Shown piece after piece: positions 18,414-27,170 of a stretch of DNA of 64,000 nucleotides (positions are counted from its first letter, which is position 1; each line of letters opens with the position of its first letter). This DNA is from CAZIVP01 sp964542915 (GTDB lineage: Bacteria; Calditrichota; Calditrichia; Calditrichales; Calditrichaceae), in NCBI GenBank assembly GCA_964542915.1, contig CAZIVP010000006.1:124001-188000 (forward strand). The letters run 5' to 3'. The position numbers and the translations under genes were made by a program. Below the pieces are notes generated by a model that saw nothing but the letters and a program-made list of their open reading frames with translations, was not told where the DNA came from and did no database searches.

Positions 18414-18998
18414 CATGAACGGGCTGACAAAATCCGCAAGCGCCCGGCACACCTTGCGATAATAATGTTTGAATTCATCAGACGTTTCTTCCGCAGCCCG
18501 ATCGGAGATGGCTTTAATGCAGTAAAACGATAAGTCATATGCCCGTGCGACCGTTGCCAGATGAAACGCCTCCATATCCACGAGCTCCGCACCGAATCGC
18601 CGGTTTAACGTACGTCGCCTCTCGTTTGCGGTAACCGCTTCATCCACGGTTAGAAGCCCCATTTTCTCGCGGCACTGAATTGGATTTAGTAGTGGTAAAT
18701 CGAAATAGGTTTCGCCCTGTTCGTACAGGATGCGGTTAATGCAATAAACGGCGCCGATCGTCGGATTTGAATGCAAAGCGCCTGCCGTTCCGATATTCAA
18801 TACGGATTCCGTTTTAAAAAATTGTAAATATCGCTGCAATGCCAGGCGGGCGTTTACTTTCCCCATACCGGTCCGCAGGAAATCCACATGCGGTGTGCGA
18901 TAAAGCGTCGCCTGCTTCAACTTGACGCGCTCATTAACAGCTGATTTTTCTAAAAACGGTTCGACTTCGGCCTTCAATGCCGCAACCACAGTGATCAT
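18396..18998 (-). CDS. Nucleoside phosphorylase/MTA-SAH nucleosidase-like protein
   Basis: 200 residues of the PNP/UDP phosphorylase superfamily: FLRTGMGKVNARLALQRYL, VLNIGTAGALHSNPTIGAVY, VDMEAFHLATVARAY (the ME of VDME contacts the ribose) and FYCIKAISDRAAEE with the catalytic aspartate. Length and motifs are nearest to 5'-methylthioadenosine/S-adenosylhomocysteine nucleosidase and futalosine hydrolase, which cleave the N-glycosidic bond of an adenine or modified nucleoside. Which substrate is used cannot be settled by eye. It starts inside the stop of the GNAT gene (ATGA overlap), so the two are one transcript. Confidence 0.75.
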   Translation of the reverse strand: MITVVAALKAEVEPFLEKSAVNERVKLKQATLYRTPHVDFLRTGMGKVNARLALQRYLQFFKTESVLNIGTAGALHSNPTIGAVYCINRILYEQGETYFDLPLLNPIQCREKMGLLTVDEAVTANERRRTLNRRFGAELVDMEAFHLATVARAYDLSFYCIKAISDRAAEETSDEFKHYYRKVCRALADFVSPFMSAQQQ

Positions 18999-19618
18999 GC
19001 CTCGAATTCTTCCTTCAACAAACCATACCGCAGAATGTCGTGATATCGTCCACCGTAGTATTTGGCTTCCCTCAGGGTCCCTTCCCGTTTGAATCCCATA
19101 TTTTCAAACAGTTTTACGGCCGCTTTGTTATAGCTGATAATCTCCGCTTCAAGACGGTGTAAATTGAATTGATCAAAAGCCATACGAATTAAGGTATCCA
19201 AAATTTGTTTGCCCAGGCGCTTGCCGCGTACGTCTTTTTTAAGAAAAACCTGCACTTCAGCTTTACGGTTATACCAGCGAATATTGGTAAAGCAGGCATA
19301 ACCGGCCAACTGATCCTTATGGTCCAGGCGGAAACACATACGCGTGGGCATCGTTTCCGGATAGGAAACGGTTTCCGAGAGATATTTCAGAGCATCGTTG
19401 TCGTCCTCTACGATCGCTCTGATGGCAGCTTCCGGCTCCTTCATCAACATGAGAGAAAGCGCACTATCCTTAATCACCATCATTGCCTCCCGGCCAAAGA
19501 ATCTTTTAATTCTGTGTTTAATGATTGCAGTTAACATGTATTTTAATATATGGCGTTTGCGTATCATAAGAAAGGGCTTTAACAAGACGTTCAAAATCAG
19601 CGAAAGACCTGTCGCCAT
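18995..19618 (-). CDS. GNAT-family N-acetyltransferase (RimJ/RimL type)
   Basis: A GNAT domain covers about residues 50-205: RLDHKDQLAGYACFTNIRWY, AEVQVFLKKDVRGKRLGKQI as the acetyl-CoA pyrophosphate-binding loop (RGKRLG), then LHRLEAEIISYNKAAVKLFE, NMGFKREGTLREAKYYGGRY, all typical of RimJ/RimL-like enzymes that acetylate N-termini or small molecules. The N-terminal 45 residues are hydrophobic and basic, and the true start may be one of the methionines near residues 46-47. It is co-transcribed with the nucleosidase-like gene. Confidence 0.85.
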   Translation of the reverse strand: MATGLSLILNVLLKPFLMIRKRHILKYMLTAIIKHRIKRFFGREAMMVIKDSALSLMLMKEPEAAIRAIVEDDNDALKYLSETVSYPETMPTRMCFRLDHKDQLAGYACFTNIRWYNRKAEVQVFLKKDVRGKRLGKQILDTLIRMAFDQFNLHRLEAEIISYNKAAVKLFENMGFKREGTLREAKYYGGRYHDILRYGLLKEEFEA

Positions 19619-19775
19619 TTATATCATTTTTATGCGAATCAATTCCTTCTCCGGGTTTTAAAGGACGAGACGCTTCTGCACATAATTAATTGCAATTTTT
19701 AGTAAAGAAATTTAATATTGAACGATATAATTATATGAAGCGCTGAAGAAGGTTAACCTTAACTGAAGGATCAGG

Positions 19776-20519
19776 ATGAATTCAAACGTTAGCACGGAGA
19801 GGCAACAAGCACCGTTGGTATTTGTCGTTGATGATTTATGGCCGAATGTCAAAATTGTAACGCGTATGCTGGAAAAGGCTGGATTTCGCAGCGATTACTG
19901 TCAGAGCGGCGAAGAAGCATTACAGCAAATTCCCGAAAAACAACCGGATTTGATATTGCTGGATATTATGATGCCAGGTATGGACGGATTCGAAGTCTGC
20001 AAGAAACTCAAAGAAAACCCGGATACCCGGGAAACACCGATCATTTTTCTGACCGCGAAAGCATCCGATGAAGACATCGTTCATGGTTTTGAATCCGGTG
20101 CAGTGGATTATGTTACCAAGCCGTTTAAAAGCACCGAACTGAAAGCCCGCGTACGCACGCATATCGAACTGAAAAATACCAATGAGAAATTACAGCGTTC
20201 ATACCAGCAACTAAAAGCCTCGCAATCAAGAATCATTGAACTGGAGCGTAAAAACTCCGTATTAGCCATGGTGGCAACGGCCAATCATGAGTTGAATCAA
20301 CCCCTCACCGTCTTAAAGGTTAATTTTGACTTGTTGAAAATGTCCCTCAGAAAATCCACACTGAGCGAAGAGCAAATCAATTACATTAAAAAAATATCGA
20401 ATAGTATCGATGATGTACAAAAACGTCTGCAAAAATTCCGTGAATCTTTAAACTTCAGAATCGAAAAATACTCCGAAAACACCGATATGGTTGTTTTTGA
20501 TGAGAAGAAAGATCACTGA
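19776..20519 (+). CDS. Receiver protein with C-terminal histidine kinase dimerisation domain but no ATPase
   Basis: 247 residues. The receiver (about 14-130) has the acidic pocket VVDD, acceptor D63 in LLDIMMPGMDG, threonine in FLTAKA and lysine in YVTKPF. A coiled coil (about 132-162) joins it to a HisKA-like helix with H171 in TANHELNQPLTVLK and a second helix to about 220. The chain ends after a short acidic tail with no HATPase domain. Such a protein could be a phosphotransfer module or could dimerise with a separate kinase. It is divergent from the GNAT gene and its 3' end overlaps the PAP2 gene by 7 bp. Confidence 0.85.
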   Translation: MNSNVSTERQQAPLVFVVDDLWPNVKIVTRMLEKAGFRSDYCQSGEEALQQIPEKQPDLILLDIMMPGMDGFEVCKKLKENPDTRETPIIFLTAKASDEDIVHGFESGAVDYVTKPFKSTELKARVRTHIELKNTNEKLQRSYQQLKASQSRIIELERKNSVLAMVATANHELNQPLTVLKVNFDLLKMSLRKSTLSEEQINYIKKISNSIDDVQKRLQKFRESLNFRIEKYSENTDMVVFDEKKDH

Positions 20520-21448
20520 GAGATTTTGATGCGCGCCCAGTATTTTCGTAAAGATTCCATGTCCATAGCAATCCCGACCCGCACCAAAAACTGATAGATC
20601 ATCGGGGCCGAAAAAATTACCAACAGACAAAGCAGAATACCCGCCAACACATCCACAACATAATGGTAGCGTAGATAGACGGTTGAAATGATCAAGCTGC
20701 CTCCGGCAATCAAAAGTATATAAAAATAGCGTTTATGAAACCGGGCCGCAAAATACATGGTAATCAACGTTATGGCCGTATGTCCGCTGGGAAATGCATC
20801 CCTCTGGATGCGTTCCAGTACATTGAGCCAATGGCGAAGCTGCTCCGAAAGGCCGTATCCGTGCAATGCGAAACTGTGTAAATGTTCGAGCGTATGGCGC
20901 GGACCCAGCGCCGGGACCAGAAAATAGCCCAGATAGGATAAATAAAAACCCAATACCATCACAAATGCAAAATAATCAAATGCTTTTAGATGACGCTGAC
21001 GATAAAGGATGTAAGCCATTATCAGTGGTAGAAAATAGAACGTTGTATATACCAGTTGAAAATATTCCGTTAAAAGAGGATGATGCCAGTTCTGCATCCA
21101 AACCGTGGGATGGGTTCCGAACCAGGTATAATCGAGTCGGATTAATAGGCTATCCATATCTGTAGGATTTACGGCATGCACCAAAAAATGTAATTCGTAA
21201 AAATTGGCTGGAATAATGATAACGGGATTCCAATAGCGCAGCCAGGTTACCCAGGCAGAGGGATTCAATTTCGGTAAGATGGAAAGTACGAACGCCACGA
21301 GCAGATGCAGCGAAATAAAAACGGAAGCATGTGGCACGTCCCGATAATGAAACCAAATAATGGCGATAATGATAAATTGATAGAGTATCGTTGCTTTATC
21401 CGCCGGTCGTAACCGGTTTTGATAAAAATCGATTATTTTTTCATCCAT
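20513..21448 (-). CDS. PAP2-superfamily membrane phosphatase or phosphotransferase
   Basis: About 311 residues with six or more membrane segments. The PAP2 catalytic motifs are present in the C-terminal half: a first arginine-bearing segment LGPRHTLEHL, FPSGHTAITLITM with the first catalytic histidine, and YLRYHYVVDVLAGI with the second histidine and aspartate. The spacing and the YTWFGTHPTVWMQNW stretch resemble inositol-phosphotransferase-like PAP2 proteins (Aur1/Ipt1 family). The likely substrate is a lipid phosphate or phospholipid head group. ATG at 21448 was preferred to a GTG three codons upstream. It closes the methylmalonyl-CoA operon, 25-35 bp after pccB, perhaps only as a rider. 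Confidence 0.85.
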   Translation of the reverse strand: MDEKIIDFYQNRLRPADKATILYQFIIIAIIWFHYRDVPHASVFISLHLLVAFVLSILPKLNPSAWVTWLRYWNPVIIIPANFYELHFLVHAVNPTDMDSLLIRLDYTWFGTHPTVWMQNWHHPLLTEYFQLVYTTFYFLPLIMAYILYRQRHLKAFDYFAFVMVLGFYLSYLGYFLVPALGPRHTLEHLHSFALHGYGLSEQLRHWLNVLERIQRDAFPSGHTAITLITMYFAARFHKRYFYILLIAGGSLIISTVYLRYHYVVDVLAGILLCLLVIFSAPMIYQFLVRVGIAMDMESLRKYWARIKISQ

Positions 21449-21482
21449 CGTGTACACATAAGTTAATCGTTATACGTCTGAT

Positions 21483-23033
21483 TTATAGCGGAATATTGCC
21501 GTGTTTTTTGGGCGGATTACTGTCGGTTTTATTCTCCAGCATCCGAAGCGCCTGGATTACACGCAGTCGTGTATAACGCGGTTCAATGACTTCATCGATA
21601 AAGCCCCGCTCCGCCGCCAGATATGGGTTGGCAAATTTTTCACGGTACTCTTTCTCTTTTTGTTTTAAAACCGCTTCGGGGTCGTCGCTGTTGCTGATCT
21701 CTTTTCGGAATATGATCTCGGCGGCGCCTTTGGGACCCATAACGGCGATTTCCGCACTGGGCCATGCGAAATTGGCGTCGCCTCGTATATGCTTGGAGCT
21801 CATGACGTCGTATGCGCCGCCGTAGGCTTTGCGTGTAATAACGGTAATTTTCGGAACGGTCGCTTCGGAAAAAGCATAAAGGAGCTTGGCGCCGTGTTTA
21901 ATAATGCCGCCCCACTCCTGATGCGTACCCGGCAAGAATCCCGGTACATCTTCGAACGTGACCAGCGGAATGTTGAAAGCGTCGCAAAACCGCACGAATC
22001 GCGCTCCCTTAAGCGATGCATCGATGTCGAGAACGCCGGCCAGATGCTCGGGCTGATTGGCGACAATGCCCACCGCATAGCCGTCCATGCGGGCAAAACC
22101 GACGATCATATTGCGGGCATAATCCCGGTGAATTTCGAAGAAGGATTGGTCATCCACAACCGTATTTATGATTTCTTTCATATTATAGGGTTGATTGGGA
22201 TTTTCCGGAACGATCGTGTCCAACTCTTCATCAATCCGTCCCGGCGGATCTTCGCCTTTAAAGCGCGGCGGATCATCGAAATTGTTATTTGGAATGTATG
22301 AAATGAGTGTTCGAATTTGTTTTAAACACTCGAGGTCGTTGTCGCATGTAATGTGGCTTACGCCGCTTTTGGCGGCGTGGGTTTCGGCGCCGCCCAGTTC
22401 TTCGGCCGTTACTTCCTCGTGCGTAACCGTCTTAACCACATTGGGTCCTGTTACAAACATGTAGCTGGATTCTTTTACCATCAGCGTAAAATCCGTAATC
22501 GCCGGCGAATAAACCGCGCCGCCGGCGCAGGGTCCCATAATGGCGGAAATTTGCGGAATTACCCCTGAGGCCAACGTGTTGCGCAGAAAAATTTCCGCAT
22601 AACCGCCCAGGCTCACCACGCCTTCCTGTATACGGGCGCCGCCGGAATCGTTCAGACCGATAACCGGAGCGCCGACTTTCATAGCCTGATCCATAATCTT
22701 TATGATTTTTTCGGCAAAGGTCTCCGAAAGGCTTCCGCCGAAAACGGTAAAATCCTGGGAAAAGATAAACACCAGCCGACCATCTATATACCCGTAACCC
22801 GTAACCACGCCGTCGCCGGGGATGCGCTGTTTGTCCAGACCAAAATCCCGGGAACGGTGTTTGACCAGCATATCCATTTCCACAAAAGTGCCTTCGTCCA
22901 CCAGATATTGAATCCGCTCCCGCGCCGTTAATTTGCCCTTGGCGTGTTGTTTTTCAATACGTGCTTCGCCGCCGCCTTTAAGCGCTTCCGAACGGAGTTT
23001 CTCCAGCAATGCGAATTGCTCTTTTCGGTTCAT
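21483..23033 (-). CDS. pccB: Acyl-CoA carboxylase carboxyltransferase subunit (propionyl/methylmalonyl-CoA type)
   Basis: 516 residues, the usual length for the beta subunit of propionyl-CoA carboxylase and for the carboxyltransferase of methylmalonyl-CoA decarboxylase. Both crotonase-like halves are complete: the acyl-CoA site near GGSLSETFAEKI, GAPVIGLNDSGGARIQEGV and GPCAGGAVYSPAITDF, and the carboxybiotin half with DVPGFLPGTHQEWGGIIKHG and ITRKAYGGAYDVMSSKH. It moves a carboxyl group between biotin and propionyl-CoA. The biotin carboxylase and carrier subunits are not in the window. Its operon with both mutase subunits points to the propionyl-CoA to succinyl-CoA route or its reverse. Confidence 0.93.
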   Translation of the reverse strand: MNRKEQFALLEKLRSEALKGGGEARIEKQHAKGKLTARERIQYLVDEGTFVEMDMLVKHRSRDFGLDKQRIPGDGVVTGYGYIDGRLVFIFSQDFTVFGGSLSETFAEKIIKIMDQAMKVGAPVIGLNDSGGARIQEGVVSLGGYAEIFLRNTLASGVIPQISAIMGPCAGGAVYSPAITDFTLMVKESSYMFVTGPNVVKTVTHEEVTAEELGGAETHAAKSGVSHITCDNDLECLKQIRTLISYIPNNNFDDPPRFKGEDPPGRIDEELDTIVPENPNQPYNMKEIINTVVDDQSFFEIHRDYARNMIVGFARMDGYAVGIVANQPEHLAGVLDIDASLKGARFVRFCDAFNIPLVTFEDVPGFLPGTHQEWGGIIKHGAKLLYAFSEATVPKITVITRKAYGGAYDVMSSKHIRGDANFAWPSAEIAVMGPKGAAEIIFRKEISNSDDPEAVLKQKEKEYREKFANPYLAAERGFIDEVIEPRYTRLRVIQALRMLENKTDSNPPKKHGNIPL

Positions 23034-23061
23034 ACCTCGCCTTCGTTTGATTTTTTTGCTT

Positions 23062-23778
23062 TCAATGGATCAAGCCGTGTTCCTTAAAACTGTAAAAGCC
23101 GTTAGCTGTTATAATCAAATGATCGTATACGGGAATTTCCAGCAGTTTGCCGCTTTCCACAAGCCGTTCGGTAATTCGGATGTCATGATCACTGGGTTTG
23201 AGTTCGCCGGAGGGATGGTTGTGCATCACAATCAAGCCCTTTGCCAGGTTTCGTATAGCGGGGGAAAAGACCTCGCGCGGATGAACGAGCGATGCATCCA
23301 TAATACCCCTCGTAATCTCAAAATCCATGATCTTTTTCAACGCTGCATCCAACAAGATGACATAGAAACACTCATGTTTGAGGTGCCCCAGTACCGGACG
23401 ATAAATATCCGCCACCTGTTTCGGACTTCGAAAATAAACCACCGCCCGTTCAGCTTTTTCGCGTTCCAGATTGCGATATAACTGAAAAGCAGCCAGTAAT
23501 TTAACGGCTTTTGCCTGTCCGATGCCTTCAATTTGTTCCATTTCCGAAATGGTTGCACGGCTAAGATTATCCAGTGAACCGAATTGCCGGAGTAAATTTT
23601 TTGCCAGTTCCACAGCGTTATATTTGGACGATCCGAATCCCAGAAGGATCGCAACCAATTCGGCGTTGCTCACCGACCGGGGCCCCAATTGCTTGAGCTT
23701 TTCCCTTGGTCGTTCATCGATCGGCCAATCGGTGATGCGCGCCCGGAAGTGTTGCGGTTCGTTTATTTTATCCGGCAT
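23062..23778 (-). CDS. radC: RadC-family JAB-domain protein
   Basis: 238 residues. Residues 20-100 form a UPF0758 helix-hairpin-helix part with LGPRSVSNAELVAILLGFG and EIEGIGQAKAVKLLAAF-like text. The JAB/MPN domain follows, with zinc ligands H186 and H188 in MHNHPSGELKPSDHD and D199. Family members are called DNA repair proteins by tradition, although the biochemical role is unsettled. The gene lies between the B12-binding mutase subunit and the carboxyltransferase gene, with 21 and 28 bp spacings, and is thus inside a carbon-metabolism operon to which it has no known link. Confidence 0.93.
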   Translation of the reverse strand: MPDKINEPQHFRARITDWPIDERPREKLKQLGPRSVSNAELVAILLGFGSSKYNAVELAKNLLRQFGSLDNLSRATISEMEQIEGIGQAKAVKLLAAFQLYRNLEREKAERAVVYFRSPKQVADIYRPVLGHLKHECFYVILLDAALKKIMDFEITRGIMDASLVHPREVFSPAIRNLAKGLIVMHNHPSGELKPSDHDIRITERLVESGKLLEIPVYDHLIITANGFYSFKEHGLIH

Positions 23779-23799
23779 GATTTTTTTCCAACAGGCTGT

Positions 23800-24213
23800 T
23801 CAGGCTGTTTCCATTTTACGATTCGCATACCAATCTTTGATATATTCGACCGCTTCTTTTAAGGAAGAACCCGGTCCAAACAGCCGGCCAACGCCCTGTT
23901 CCATTAATCGTTTAATCTCATCATCGCCCATTATTCCACCGCCGGTTAACAGTACATCATTTAGGCCTTTTTCCTTCATTAATCGCAACACCTTCGGGAA
24001 GATGGCCATGTGGGCGCCTGAGAGAATACTGACTGCAATGACATCCACATCTTCCTGAATGGCGGCGTCTACGATCATTTCCGAGCTTTGCCGTAAACCG
24101 GTATAAATAACTTCAAAACCGGCGTCGCGGAGCGTTGCAGCGACCACTTTAGCCCCGCGGTCATGACCGTCCAATCCAGCTTTAGCCACCAGAACGCGAA
24201 TCTTTTTATCCAT
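23800..24213 (-). CDS. mcmA2: Methylmalonyl-CoA mutase, cobalamin-binding subunit
   Basis: A stand-alone B12 domain of 137 residues. The signature DGHDRG carries the histidine that becomes the lower axial ligand of cobalt; it is followed by VIYTGLRQSSEMI, VDVIAVSILSGAH and LTGGGIMGDDEI, the usual DxHxxG-SxL-GG series. I chose ATG at 24213, which has GGGAG six bases upstream, over an in-frame TTG at 24249. With the separate large subunit encoded just upstream it forms the two-chain mutase known from archaea and many bacteria, which interconverts methylmalonyl-CoA and succinyl-CoA. Confidence 0.95.
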   Translation of the reverse strand: MDKKIRVLVAKAGLDGHDRGAKVVAATLRDAGFEVIYTGLRQSSEMIVDAAIQEDVDVIAVSILSGAHMAIFPKVLRLMKEKGLNDVLLTGGGIMGDDEIKRLMEQGVGRLFGPGSSLKEAVEYIKDWYANRKMETA

Positions 24214-24253
24214 TTTATGCTCCCTGTCCTTCGTTTCCTGATGAGACAATCTG

Positions 24254-25897
24254 TTAAAATTCCGCCGGTTCTACGTATTCGCCGAAATCCTCTTTGAGGG
24301 TATCAATCATTTCACCAACCGTAGCGTATGCTTTTGCGCATTCCACCAGCGGCGGCATAAGATTTTCATCATTTTGGGCGGCTTCGCGCAGTTTTTGTAG
24401 GCACGTTTGAACCAAATCATTATCCCGATCGCGCTTTAGCGCATGTAATCGTTCGATTTGCTGTTTTTCGACTTCCGGTGAAATTTCCAACAGCGGTATT
24501 TCAATCTTTTCCTCTTTATCCTTGAATTCGTTAATACCGACGATGATGCGCTCTTTATGTTCGATTTCATTCTGGTATTGGTAGGCCGCCCGGGCAATTT
24601 CTTTCTGGAAAAAGCCTTTTTCGATCGCCGGAATCACCCCGCCTAATTTGTCGATTTGTTCAAAGTAGGCTTCCGATTGTTCCTCCATTTTATTTGTGAA
24701 CTCTTCAATGAAATAGCTGCCGGCCAAAGGATCGATAGTATTGGCCACACCGGTTTCGTATGCTAAAATCTGTTGCGTCCTCAGTGCTATTTTAACCGCT
24801 TTTTCAGACGGCAGCGCCAGGGTTTCGTCCATGGAATTGGTATGGAGCGATTGGGTACCGCCCAGCACGGCTGCCAGCGCCTGGTAAGCAACCCGAACGA
24901 TATTGTTTTCCGGCTGTTGTGCGGTTAAGGAGCAACCTGCGGTCTGCGTATGGAATCGTAATTTAAGAGACCGTTCGTTTTTGGCGCCGTATTTTTCGCG
25001 CATGCGTTTGGCGTAAATCCGTCGTGCGGCACGAAATTTGGCGATCTCTTCAAAAAAATCGTTGTGAGAATTAAAGAAGAATGACAAACGTGGCGCAAAG
25101 TCGTCAATATCCAAACCCCGTTCCAGTGCGGCTTCGATGTAAGCAAAACCGTCCGCCAGCGTAAACGCCAGTTCCTGCACAGCTGTCGACCCGGCTTCGC
25201 GAATATGGTAACCGCTGATGCTGATGGTATTCCATTGCGGCATGTAATTGGTGCAATACTCGATCATATCGACAATGATGCGCATGGACGGGCGGGGCGG
25301 ATAAATGTACTCTTTCTGAGCAATGTATTCTTTCAGAATATCATTTTGAACGGTTCCTCGCAGCTTATCCTGTGAGACGCCCTGCTTATCGGCCACAGCG
25401 ATATAGAAGGCCAGTAATATCATGGCAGGCGAGTTGATGGTCATGGAAGTCGAAACTTCGTTCAGCGGGATGCCATCGAAAAGAATTTCCATGTCCTTAA
25501 GCGAGCTAACCGAAACGCCGCAGATACCCACCTCGCCTTCGCTTAATGGATCATCAGCGTCGCGGCCCATCAAAGTCGGTAAATCAAAGGCCACTGATAA
25601 GCCGGTTTGTCCGTTTTCCAGAAGATATTTGAAGCGCTGGTTCGTGTCTTCCGGAGAGCCGAAGCCCGCAAATTGCCGCATGGTCCATAAACGGCCACGA
25701 TACATATTGGGATGAATTCCGCGGGTGTAAGGATACTGACCCGGCATACTCAACTGGCTGTCGTAATCGAATCCGTTTAACGCTTCCGGAGTCGCCAGCA
25801 TTTCTACCGGTTCGCTCGAGGTGGTTACAAATTTAATATCCCGGAATTTGGATTGCTTGACGGCCTCCTGCCATTTCGTTTTCAGATCCTTGTTCAT
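24254..25897 (-). CDS. mcmA1: Methylmalonyl-CoA mutase, large catalytic subunit
   Basis: 547 residues, the TIM-barrel substrate-binding chain without a cobalamin domain. Motifs include YPYTRGIHPNMYRGRLWTMR at the N-terminus, QTGLSVAFDLPTLMGRDADD, STSMTINSPAMILLAFYI, RGTVQNDILKEYIAQKEYIY, WNTISISGYHIREAGSTAVQ and FHTQTAGCSLTAQQPENNIV, all family signatures around the acyl-CoA and adenosyl sites. The start is preceded by AAGAGGGGG. It heads the operon mcmA1-mcmA2-radC-pccB-PAP2, and a promoter is visible upstream. No meaB-type G-protein chaperone gene is present in the window. Confidence 0.97.
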   Translation of the reverse strand: MNKDLKTKWQEAVKQSKFRDIKFVTTSSEPVEMLATPEALNGFDYDSQLSMPGQYPYTRGIHPNMYRGRLWTMRQFAGFGSPEDTNQRFKYLLENGQTGLSVAFDLPTLMGRDADDPLSEGEVGICGVSVSSLKDMEILFDGIPLNEVSTSMTINSPAMILLAFYIAVADKQGVSQDKLRGTVQNDILKEYIAQKEYIYPPRPSMRIIVDMIEYCTNYMPQWNTISISGYHIREAGSTAVQELAFTLADGFAYIEAALERGLDIDDFAPRLSFFFNSHNDFFEEIAKFRAARRIYAKRMREKYGAKNERSLKLRFHTQTAGCSLTAQQPENNIVRVAYQALAAVLGGTQSLHTNSMDETLALPSEKAVKIALRTQQILAYETGVANTIDPLAGSYFIEEFTNKMEEQSEAYFEQIDKLGGVIPAIEKGFFQKEIARAAYQYQNEIEHKERIIVGINEFKDKEEKIEIPLLEISPEVEKQQIERLHALKRDRDNDLVQTCLQKLREAAQNDENLMPPLVECAKAYATVGEMIDTLKEDFGEYVEPAEF

Positions 25898-26004
25898 ACG
25901 ATCCCCCTCTTACAATCATCTTTATATATTTTACTATTATCAGCACATTTGCATTATATTCCTAGTTAGATACGGTTAACGTAATTACCCATTATAGTTA
26001 GTAG

Positions 26005-26033
26005 AGTATAATATAAATAGGAATCAATTACAA
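26005..26033 (-). promoter_or_regulatory. Sigma-70-like promoter of the methylmalonyl-CoA operon
   Basis: Read on the minus strand, TTGTAA (26033-26028) and TATACT (26010-26005) are 17 bp apart, about 110 bp upstream of the mcmA1 start. The leader is AT-rich and shows no cobalamin riboswitch fold. Confidence 0.55.
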
Positions 26034-26061
26034 TGCGCACATCACAAGTTACGCGACCAAT

Positions 26062-27159
26062 TTAAGGTTTGAGTCCCGCCGCAACCTGTTTAATGATCTT
26101 TTTGGCCTCCATCCGTAACAAACCGGGATTAATGGACCGATCCGCCAGAACCATCAGGAATTCGCTTCGACCGGTGATCTTTGAAACCTGCAACAAGCCC
26201 TTTTCAAACAGGATGGAAATTTCTTCGTGTGTCCCCATCTTGATCTCTTTATCAAACTCTGCCATATATTGATTGATTTCAGAAACCAGAGGCACCATTT
26301 GCGCAACCGGATATTCTTCGGTATGGTCTTCCTGTGAAGAGGATACAACCGGTAAGCCCTCTTCATCGAACACGACTGCTAAAATAATGCCTTTGGTCTT
26401 GACAAACCTCGAGAGCAACTGGGCTAAATTTTCGCGCCTTGCATCCTGTTTTGTCTCTTCGGGCGGTAATCCGCCTTTTCGATTTTCATCCACCCGGCGC
26501 AATCCTTCCAGTAACAGCGTTTGCCAACCCTTTGCGATGGTTTCCTTCGGCGCCCGCACATTTCGATCCACGGAAAACTGCCCGCCTTCCCAGCTGATGA
26601 TCTGGTAAAACGCATCTTCACCGTCTTTATCGCCCAATTGGGCGTGCACAATATTTCCGTCTTCAAAGAAGATGATGCCCTCTTCTTCTTCGTGTTTAAC
26701 GTGCAGCGCATTGGTCAATCGCCCCAGACAATTCATCTGGATCAGGTCGCTCAACTGGAAATCGGAAATGCGTCCGTCGAATCCCTTTTTGTCTTCAACG
26801 GCGTTCATGATCAACTGACGCAGTTCCTTCATTTCGAAGGGCTTCTCAATATATTTGAAACAACCGCGTCGGTTGGCTTCCTCCTGCACTTCCGAAGAGC
26901 CATAGGCCGTCATTATGATCACTTTGGTCGTTGGATAGTTGTCTTTGATCTCCATGAGCAAATCCAAGCCGGAAATTTCCGGCATACGAATATCGGAAAT
27001 CACCAGATCCACCGGAAATTGAGCCAACACTTCCAATGCTTCGTTGGCGCTGTTGACGGTAATAAGCATGTACTTATCCTTATCTTTTGAAAGATGTTTC
27101 GAAATCGACCACGTCAGGTCCTCTTCATCATCTACTACCAATACGCGTTTTTCAGACAC
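26062..27159 (-). CDS. Response regulator with DUF4388 and roadblock/LC7-type domain
   Basis: 365 residues. A receiver (1-120) with VVDDEEDL, acceptor aspartate in LVISDIRMPEISG, threonine in IMTAYG and lysine in YIEKPF is followed by a DUF4388/PatA-like region (about 125-235) recognisable by DFQLSDLIQMNCLGRLTNAL and GIIFFEDGNIVHAQLGDKDG. The C-terminal third looks like a roadblock/LC7 domain with GIILAVVFDEEGLPVVSS and FLMVLADRSINPGLLRMEAK. Such proteins are common in deltaproteobacteria and Calditrichota, where roadblock domains bind small GTPases; that function here is inference. It is 11 bp after the peptide-binding protein gene. Confidence 0.85.
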   Translation of the reverse strand: MSEKRVLVVDDEEDLTWSISKHLSKDKDKYMLITVNSANEALEVLAQFPVDLVISDIRMPEISGLDLLMEIKDNYPTTKVIIMTAYGSSEVQEEANRRGCFKYIEKPFEMKELRQLIMNAVEDKKGFDGRISDFQLSDLIQMNCLGRLTNALHVKHEEEEGIIFFEDGNIVHAQLGDKDGEDAFYQIISWEGGQFSVDRNVRAPKETIAKGWQTLLLEGLRRVDENRKGGLPPEETKQDARRENLAQLLSRFVKTKGIILAVVFDEEGLPVVSSSQEDHTEEYPVAQMVPLVSEINQYMAEFDKEIKMGTHEEISILFEKGLLQVSKITGRSEFLMVLADRSINPGLLRMEAKKIIKQVAAGLKP

Positions 27160-27170
27160 AATACACCTCT

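Noticed and set aside
25898..26061. Cobalamin riboswitch before the B12-dependent mutase
   Set aside because: Leader is only about 100 nt, AT-rich, and lacks the GCCACTG-type B12 box.
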